In this document: in pieces, positions 30,525 through 30,652 of the stretch
Position numbering within the stretch: position 1 is the stretch's first letter
How the letters are laid out: each line of letters starts with the position of its first letter
Assembly: GCA_045631425.1 (NCBI GenBank)
Contig: JAZQUR010000059.1
Span: 1 to 30,652, forward strand
Reading direction: 5' to 3'
Length of the DNA: 30,652 bases
Origin: Treponema_I sp045631425
GTDB taxonomy: Bacteria; Spirochaetota; Spirochaetia; Treponematales; Treponemataceae
Translations under genes and position numbers: made by a program
Notes under the pieces: model-generated
Databases searched by the model: none
What the model was told of the DNA's origin: nothing
What the model saw: the letters and a program-made list of their open reading frames with translations, nothing else

Positions 30525-30652
30525 ATGAACGAAACGAAAAATTTTATGTTTGAAATTAAAGGATTTTTTAATGTAATTTCTGAAAAATTGGAAAACATAA
30601 CATTAGAGAATAAAGTGCGTATGTCACGGATTCTTTATGTTTTTTTACTGCC
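30525..30652 (+). CDS. Start of an unknown gene, cut by the window edge
   Basis: An ATG with a strong GGAGG 8 bases upstream opens a reading frame that stays open for 42 codons to the end of the window. It begins MNETKNFMFEIKGFF and ends in a hydrophobic segment (RILYVFLL). It is preceded by element C. No family can be assigned from this length. Confidence 0.7.
   Translation, partial: MNETKNFMFEIKGFFNVISEKLENITLENKVRMSRILYVFLL

Overview
The window reads as an AT-rich, host-associated spirochaete, most likely a Treponema. Support: lipoproteins with spirochaete-type lipoboxes, a domain-permuted GH3 enzyme, an integron lying in the same direction as its integrase (the reverse layout known from Treponema denticola), a poly-G tract inside a lipoprotein promoter, and Rpn (PD-(D/E)XK) genes. 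No rRNA, tRNA or CRISPR array was seen.

Layout. 1-2720: remnant of a reverse integron. It has five 22-bp tandem repeats, the last ~65 codons of an integron integrase, a candidate attI with a cassette promoter, a cassette with a TPR protein, a well-formed attC site, then a YcxB-like membrane protein and a small lipoprotein. 2729-10233: housekeeping and metabolic genes: GH3 glycosidase, AlaX-like tRNA editing protein, beta-propeller lipoprotein, PAP2 phosphatase, C_GCAxxG_C_C protein and gltX. 10300-14240: a rearranged accessory island. It holds two copies of a ~125-bp hairpin-rich repeat bordered by heptamer arrays, a lipoprotein with a G8 tract between its -35 and -10 boxes, a broken Rpn gene, a HAD phosphatase, the 3' end of an alpha/beta hydrolase, and an intact Rpn nuclease gene followed by a separate overlapping copy of its C-terminal domain. 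14250-19211: uvrB, an MBL-fold hydrolase and a PurF-like protein lacking the catalytic cysteine. 19300-21954: a PlsC-like acyltransferase followed by a GltS-type transporter. 22122-26957: an aroC / D,D-carboxypeptidase / DUF4912 / GH57-like operon whose GH57 protein has lost its catalytic motifs. 27158-30652: an accessory run (DEDDh exonuclease, ADP-ribosylglycohydrolase, unknown proteins) in which three transcription units each start with the same hairpin plus AT-box element.

The strongest leads are: (1) the Rpn locus, where an internal start with a good Shine-Dalgarno and a separate downstream open reading frame both encode the C-terminal domain, resembling the Rpn nuclease/intragenic antitoxin pair of E. 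coli but with an extra stand-alone antitoxin-like copy; (2) the decayed reverse integron; (3) the G8 promoter, a probable phase-variation switch; (4) two apparent loss-of-catalysis proteins (PurF-like and GH57-like); (5) the hairpin/AT-box element shared by consecutive accessory genes. Everything was read by eye; no database search or structure calculation was run.
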